DNA of 64,000 nt from Halictus rubicundus (taxonomy: Eukaryota; Arthropoda; Insecta; Hymenoptera; Halictidae): NCBI RefSeq assembly GCF_050948215.1, contig NC_135155.1, positions 10,062,001 through 10,126,000 on the forward strand, given 5' to 3'. The notes under the pieces were generated by a model that made no database searches, had not been told where the DNA came from, and was given only the letters and a program-made list of their open reading frames with translations. The stretch's first letter is position 1; every line of letters starts with the position of its first letter. Position numbers and translations under genes: made by a program. This document shows positions 58,143 to 64,000 of the stretch, one piece after another.

Positions 58143-60041
58143 AAACCTCACAACTGATTAAAAAGAAATCTTGCAGAACTGGTCAAACCTTGGGCATTTT
58201 CGCCTACTCTTTCTCATCGTCGGAAGAGCACTCTCATTGAATTTTCCCGTTGCGTCGCGCGGTATCGTGGCAGGATCTACGGACGTTTAAATCGAGATAA
58301 ATTCGCGGCGACCGTAACAGGACGCACGGGAGCGAATCTACAATCGAGGTTCAATAGAAAATCATGTTTCATCGTAAACGGTTCGATCAATCCGTCGAGT
58401 GGTAGATTCTCGATCACTTTACTCCACGTGTCACCGGTAAAGCGTCGAATTTGTCCGGCGAAAATCGGACCGGCGCTTTACAAAATGGAGAATAGAGAAA
58501 CAGCGCGCAAGAACGGGAGAAAGATAGAGAAAGCGAAAGAAAAAAAAGGGAAAGAAAGTGGAGAATAGAGGAAAAAGGAGAACAAACACAAATCCTAGGA
58601 CGCAGCGCGGACGAGTCTGCGAAAGGGTACACGGTGATCCTCCTTTATCCGTGTTTATCGACACTCGACAGCATTCGGGCAGGCGCGTAAGCGTTGTAGA
58701 AAATGGAACACTATCAATTCGAGTATCAAGCGGCGCGATCGCCGATGGCAGTGCAAATATTTAATTACATGCCGCATCGTCGGCCGACGCCTCCGCCAGC
58801 GCCGCTGCAAATAACCGGCCATTCGTCTCTCCTCGTCGGCCCGCGAGCCTCGCGCAACATCGTAGACGCGTGGAATCGCGTATCGAGTATGCGAGTTTGC
58901 GCTCGCTATAGCTACTCTCTTCGGAATCCACGGCCATCGAGCCGAATCTCGCCGTCGAGATGAATCTCTGCCGGAATGCGAACTGCACTGGCATCTAACA
59001 ATTAAAAAATGGGGTTTTACAATGAAGTCAGCGAAAGCAAACTTTCCGATGTTGAAATCTCGTAAAAATTGTTATCAGCAGAATTTTCTCTCCCTCTGTT
59101 CGCCATGTCTCATTTTTGGGGGTGTTTCGATTTTCGAGTCCGTTTTTGCACGAATTTTTTTTCAGAAAATCTATCACACCTTTTGCATTGGGACTTTGCA
59201 CACATATTCGATACTTAGAATGTGTTTAATATATTTAGAAATTAGAAGTCTGAACAACGGAAATTTTTAATTTTATCTTCCATGTGTTGCCTCCGCATGT
59301 CATAGTGGTGGACAATTATAATTTAAATTTTAAGGCCAGTAGAATACTCTGGCAATCGAGGATTTCAACATTTTTTTTTTTTTTTTGGTGAACGCTGACA
59401 GATTCGTATGAAATATACGGTGTGAGGGGAGCAGCCATGGTAGCTGGGTTCCTTGAATGGTATGAATATTTATATTTACACAGGGATACGTTCGTTGAAA
59501 CGCTATAAATATTCAAATCGCTCAAAGCCATCGAACGCGTGGAATCTGTCGGTTTCCTAAAAGCGACCGAATGACGAGTGATTGATGATAACGCCCGTAA
59601 TAATGAAAAATCAGTGTTGTATGTCTTCTTCACTTAACCGAATAACGAGACGCCATCGGGAAATGTTCGAAAACCGTGGGGAAAACAAACGGGGAATTTT
59701 GTCGACAAAATCGTGAATCTGAATATCAAAATTTATTCTCTGTTCCGTTCACCTTTTTCAATCGGGTTGTAAAAGCTTGTTGCGATCTAAGCGTCAGAGT
59801 CTAAATACTTGGACGAATAAAATAACCGAATTTCTGATTCTTGACGGCATTGAATCTGTTGTAATTTCGTAAAAAACAATCGCATAGTAATACACTTGGA
59901 CTCATTTTACAGTTTGGTAAGGGCGGATTGCAATCTTCAAATCTACGAAAGATTCATCCACGAAAAAATTTTTGAATATTTTTAAAAATAAGTTTATTAT
60001 ATTATAAATTGTATATTATATTAGTATGAAGTTATCACAGT
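58143..60041. other. Unique sequence
   Basis: CpG-moderate at 58230-58990, with an 86-codon plus frame (58703-58963) that starts MEHYQFEYQA and is unrecognised, overlapped by a 77-codon minus frame. AT-rich beyond. A T16 run sits at 59371-59386. Confidence 0.35.
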
Positions 60042-60255
60042 TTAACACTAAACCTACCACGGTCAAAAGGACCGGTTTTCTATTTCACAATTATTGAAAT
60101 TATAAAAACGTTTTCGTAGGAAATTACTAAATTGACTTCTTCATGTAAGCACATATTATAATGAAAATCGTACAATGTTTAAGTAAATTCAATCTTCTCC
60201 ATTCTATAAGACGTTTGGCATTTATATGTTTTGTGCTTGGTAGGTTTAGTGATAA
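60042..60255 (+). mobile_element. Family E TTAA-flanked (piggyBac-like) MITE, full copy
   Basis: A 214-bp element starting TTAACACTAAACCTACCACG then GTCAAAAGGACCGG and ending TTGGTAGGTTTAGTGATAA (the final TTAA is mutated to ATAA). It aligns along its length with the reverse complement of 23102-23306. AT-rich interior, no frame. Confidence 0.72.
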
Positions 60256-62683
60256 ATATCGACGACTTCTCCAGAATTTGGTATTTAGTGTTCAGATACT
60301 TTCTAGGTCCACTGTACATAAATAATACATAAATGTTGTATTTAAAGAACAACACAGAAGACATTTTGTCCGTCCAAATAGATGAAAGCGTTTCAAGCGC
60401 TCATAATTCGTATCATTAAATAATTAAAGTACGGCATTACAGTCGAAGCGTACTTCGCTTTTACTTTTTAGTAAATCGGAGAGAAATGCGAATGTTAACA
60501 TAAAAAACGAGTGAATTTTCCACCGAAAATGAATTAGAAGTAACTCGTGCTGAATTCAGGGACGGTCAAAGTTAAAAGTATAATTAGTTCTCCTCGTTTC
60601 TTTTTTTCGCAGAGTTGGTTAGCCGGGTCTTCGAAAAAAAAAAATTCGAGCGCAGAGAGTGAAATGGAGAGAGTCGCGCGCGAAATTCTGCGTTTCACCG
60701 GTGGACACTCGGGAACGTGAAAAAAGAGGCTGTTGGCAGCGTGAGAAGGGGTGTGCGCCAAGGGCAACATTTGCGAGAGATTATGACGAATTGTCGGAAT
60801 TTCATCGTTAGCCCGGCCGACGAACGATAACTAATAGGTTGTTGGCCGTGCGGCCGAACAGAATTGAAATTAATGATTTAATAATGCCGGCCGATGTAAT
60901 TATTTATATGAATGCACTTTGATGGAGTGCTTGTCAGCCGGGGCTGAATAATTCGCGATTGAAATGTGGTCGGGCCGCACGGTCGCATAAATTGTCGCGG
61001 AATCAACAATATATTCATCGGGCCCGGTCCAGCCGTACACTGTTTGCGCAATAACGTCAATATGTACTCGACAGTGAGAACTCCGTGTGTACAGGATCAC
61101 GCGGAAAAACACACGCAAGGAGGGAAAACTGCGAGCACAATCGTCGAGGAGGGGGAGAGGGAAAGAGAGGGGATTTGTGTAATCTTTGATTTATTCCGGG
61201 GACATTGCGAGCCCGAGAAACTTCCTCCGATATCTCCATTCCACATTGTTAACTGTCTCATTAACGCCGACTCATGCTCGCCCGTACGTTCCTTTCGCAT
61301 GTCGAACAATACCAGCGTGCGACAATTTCAGAAATAATTAGCCTATAGAGAGGGTTTTGTTAGGTCGTCGCAACGCGAATTGATGGACTCGCCCGTACGC
61401 CGCTTAATTAGATTTTTATGAATGGAGGTGATTAAGAGCAAATGTTATTGTTCGCCTGCGTAATCAGAATGAATAACAGGTTTGTCGTTCCAAAGGCTTC
61501 CGACGTGACGCTGCGATCGGGAATTTGTCGCAATCAATTTTTCTTGTCGAAGAACGATCAGTGTTCGGGGGAAAAGGAAAATTCGTTTGCAAAGACTCTT
61601 CGAGAAAATATGTTGGACATTTAAAGATATTGATAACACTCTTTCTGGAACAAAAGTTTCGATTTGCTTGGTCGCGTTAACTAGATATATTTTGGCAAGC
61701 ATTCGTAAAGCGTAGACAATTTGTCTTTTTTAATTTCAGATCGATCGGACTGTAAAATTCTATTTTTGGGGGAGGGGGGGGGGGGTCGAAACATCCGCGG
61801 CAGAAGTGGTTGCGCATGAATATGGTAATCGGCCTATGTGTTCTAAAATATATTCGCATCATCCCCGGGACGGGATCGCGACACCGGATCAATTAACATT
61901 GTTGCGGTCAATAAATTCGCCCGGGGGCGGTCGACAGGTTCCCCTTGGCCGATCCCCGCAACAAAATCTTCGTCGAATTTGCAAGCGGTCGGCGCATCGT
62001 TGCGAGCGGAGGTGGAGGACAGGCTCGCCTTAATTAATGAAATTAATGACCGTAACGCTGCCGGCGCGTATGTACAGCAGACGTGGACTAATCTACCGCC
62101 GGTTCCCGGGGCCCCGTTGATCTAGTGTAAGAGAAGCCCAAGGTATATCTGCTAAGACGGACAATGAATAGACGCTGGTTTGATTCAGTAGTTCGAGAGT
62201 TTACCTAGCCGAGAGGGTAGTTCGAAACGCTTCCTCCTCCGGTCTCGGCTAAGTACACCGTGGATTTCGCCGGGCCGGCATTGTCAGGCTGCCGGCGATC
62301 GATCTAGAATATCGGGTCCGGTGATTGGGTCACCGCGAGTGTTTTCGATTTTCACTGGCCCGTCTGTATGACGTGCGCCGAATCCCCGATCCCCGGCCGA
62401 GAGACTCCGGCTCTTTGTGCACATCTCCGGAACTGCCTGGCAACTTCCACCGGAAACGCTGGACGCGTTAACCGGCGAGTAGAACGTAATAAAATTAGAT
62501 CGAGAAACGCGGATCCCCGTCCCGGTCGAACGGCACGCCGATCGGCTCGGAAAATTCGTTTTGAAACGGACTCGGGGCTGCTTTGTTCCATGCACAACCG
62601 TGAGAAGCGAGAGCCACGACTATTTATAGCGTGAACTCGGAAACTCTATTTGCAGCTTGCTGGTACCGTACCGGAGACAAAAC
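60256..62683. other. Unique sequence with CpG-rich patches
   Basis: Homopolymer A and T runs near 60600-60645; a 123-codon plus frame (60966-61337) and several minus frames are unrecognised. A G-rich run lies at 61768-61785. 61850-62640 is CpG-rich with an 88- to 103-codon frame on each strand. Confidence 0.35.
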
Positions 62684-62707
62684 TACAGTAATGTCTCGGC
62701 ATATGTC
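62684..62707 (+). mobile_element. Possible solo family A-like terminus
   Basis: TACAGTAATGTCTCGGCATA then TGTC resembles the family A end TACAGTGATTTCTCTATATA then TGTC (about 18 of 24 bases). No second terminus or interior match follows, so this is either a remnant or a related element. Confidence 0.3.
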
Positions 62708-62792
62708 AAAGATCCCCGCTACGGTGACACTAATCCAATGACAGGACTTTTTCGTTCCCAATGCTTTCAAGGATTTCGAGGGCGAAAACGGG

Positions 62793-63062
62793 GGGCAGTA
62801 TAAGTTTTCAGTCGTTTGAAGGTCAACTTTGTTTTTTCAAATGGGAACCTATATTTTCTATTATGGGATCTTATTGTACGTAAAAGGACCAGCAATTTTG
62901 GTAGGATACCTTTTTTTACCTGCGCACTAGTTTCGGATTTGAAAAAACAAGGTTGACCTTCAAATGCCCCTGAAAACGCCACCCAAATAAAACACTTTTC
63001 TAATATCTTTCATACTTTTCGAGATATTCGGCTGGAAAGTTTTCGAATGAACACCCCGTATA
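62793..63062. mobile_element. Candidate MITE with inverted arms and CACCCCGTATA end
   Basis: TTTGAAGGTCAACTTTGTTT then TTTCAAAT (62815-62842) is mirrored by ATTTGAAAAAACAAGGTTGA then CCTTCAAA (62937-62964); both arms extend outward with weaker pairing to about 62793 and 62985. The right edge beyond, GAATGAACACCCCGTATAC, resembles the ACACCCTGTATA ends of families B and C. Confidence 0.5.
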
Positions 63063-63518
63063 CAAGCGTAACGTTGAGATCCTCAATTTTAGAACTTACA
63101 ACAGCGCTTCGCCCAACCCTCCCGGGGTGTACAGTCGACAGTCGCGACAGGCTGCACCCGTGTATTATCGAATCATGGTTGCTTGGTGGATAAACAGATT
63201 TCCAAGCAATAACTTAAGAACGTTCACGTCAATCCCTGAAATCTTATTTTTCCTGATAACCGGTATTCCCATTGTGCGGGTACTTCGCCCGTCGCGAAGT
63301 TCTTAAACGTGTTTCGCTGTCCCCTCTCGGAGCTTCGCTTCCTCTCGCCGTTGTCCGGCCCTGTCCCGAAGTTACAATTTCTCGAATGCCGGCGCGGGTA
63401 ACTCGATTTCGAATGCAATAAAAATACCAATAACTTTCGGAGCGGTTCGAATCAATCGTTGCGGGCCGGGCGACCGCAAAAAGAATATCATCCGCGTCGA
63501 CGACAATACGTAAGCCGG

Positions 63519-63542
63519 GAGAGAGTGAGAGAGAGAGAGAGG
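63519..63542 (+). repeat. (GA)n microsatellite
   Basis: About 24 bp of GA with one GT interruption. Confidence 0.9.
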
Positions 63543-63897
63543 CACCGCGGGAATATTCTCGACGGTATCGGGGATTCATGAATTTTCCTCCCCCCGGAAA
63601 TATCTTGTCCGAGGACACGGACGAAATACTTGTTGAAAACGACAGAAGGTTGACCAACAGGCCGGGACCGTAGTTCCGCAGTAACCTGGATTTGCGAAAA
63701 GATTGCACGGTCCACCGATCCGGAAAGAACAAACGGTGTTCGGTGAACTGTGTTTCATCCACGAATTTTCCCTGAGTCCCTGTCCTCGCCCGGTTTTTTC
63801 TTCCCCGTCCTTTCGCTCTATTCCTATCGACTGCATCTCACCCTCGAGACGAGCCTATATATCGCTATTTTCCTTCCGACCTCCCCCATCCACCATC

Positions 63898-63900
<3 letters not shown>

Positions 63901-63929
<29 letters not shown>

Positions 63930-63930
63930 C
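63901..63930 (+). repeat. (TTC)n microsatellite
   Basis: Ten TTC trinucleotides followed by CTCTTTTTGCAG, which resembles a polypyrimidine tract with a 3' splice-site AG at 63942. Confidence 0.9.
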
Positions 63931-64000
63931 CTCTTTTTGCAGCTCTGATTTTGCTTCACCTTGCCAGCACCGTTTTCCGTGGAACTGCTCTTTCTGGCCC

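Larger units (their letters stand above)
63063..64000. other. Unique sequence with simple repeats
   Basis: CpG-rich, with a minus-strand frame of 172 codons (63244-63762) that runs through the GA tract and is not considered coding. Ends in pyrimidine-rich DNA. Confidence 0.35.

Noticed and set aside
63244..63762. 172-codon minus-strand open frame
   Set aside because: It reads through the GA tract as a Ser-Leu run and shows no domain.

Overview
This window reads as non-coding DNA from an animal genome, most likely an insect and plausibly a hymenopteran (ant or bee). That placement is an inference from dense CpG, sharp swings between AT-rich and GC-rich stretches, many (CT)n microsatellites and many short DNA-transposon derivatives with TA, TTAA or 8-bp flanks. 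There are no operons, ribosome binding sites or long bacterial-type reading frames. I recognise no protein-coding gene, rRNA, tRNA or known microRNA. The longest open frames (up to 233 codons) match no family I know, and most are stretches of GC-rich or repeat DNA that happen to lack stops. Single exons of a long-intron gene could still be hidden here.

What the window does hold is a collection of small non-autonomous transposable elements, named here by letter for local use. Family A (about 170-190 bp, TA-flanked, terminal inverted repeat beginning CAGTGAATTCTCGAT) has eight recognisable copies at 0.3, 20.7, 23.5, 25.8, 40.7, 44.6, 50.4 and 54.7 kb. Family B is a 360-bp foldback element (1.4 and 41.9 kb). 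Family C is a 465-bp element lying about 20 bp beyond the second B copy. Family D (about 200 bp, terminus TACTGTCCGTG) is at 2.5, 35.3 and 37.7 kb. Families E and F are TTAA-flanked, piggyBac-like elements at 8.0, 16.5, 23.1, 27.8, 38.0 and 60.0 kb, with a further candidate at 21.9 kb. A hAT-like element at 11.4 kb has a 15-bp perfect inverted repeat and a near-perfect 8-bp target duplication. Families B, C and D carry CCAAT and TGACGTCA motifs of the kind found in promoters.

Tandem DNA is the second theme. There is a four-copy 171-bp array at 13.8-14.5 kb with mosaic copy relationships. A degenerate pyrimidine-rich minisatellite occupies 6.4-7.0 kb. At 33.15-33.36 kb a cluster has three CCACTATAGTGG palindromes followed by a 33-bp duplication. 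A GGTCG pentamer tract with two CCCGAAATTTCGG palindromes lies at 19.84-20.02 kb. Three local segmental duplications lie at 28.9, 47.4 and 55.6 kb. At least ten dinucleotide CT/GA tracts are spread through the window, the longest about 60 bp at 43.06 kb.

The remaining sequence is apparently unique intergenic or intronic DNA. GC-rich islands at about 7.4-8.0, 15.5-16.2, 18.2-18.9, 26.2-26.9, 34.6-35.3, 38.4-39.5 and 41.2-41.7 kb are the likeliest places for promoters or exons, but nothing in them can be named. No undescribed protein system is evident. The most noteworthy observations are the transposon families, their shared termini and promoter-like motifs, and the mosaic tandem array.
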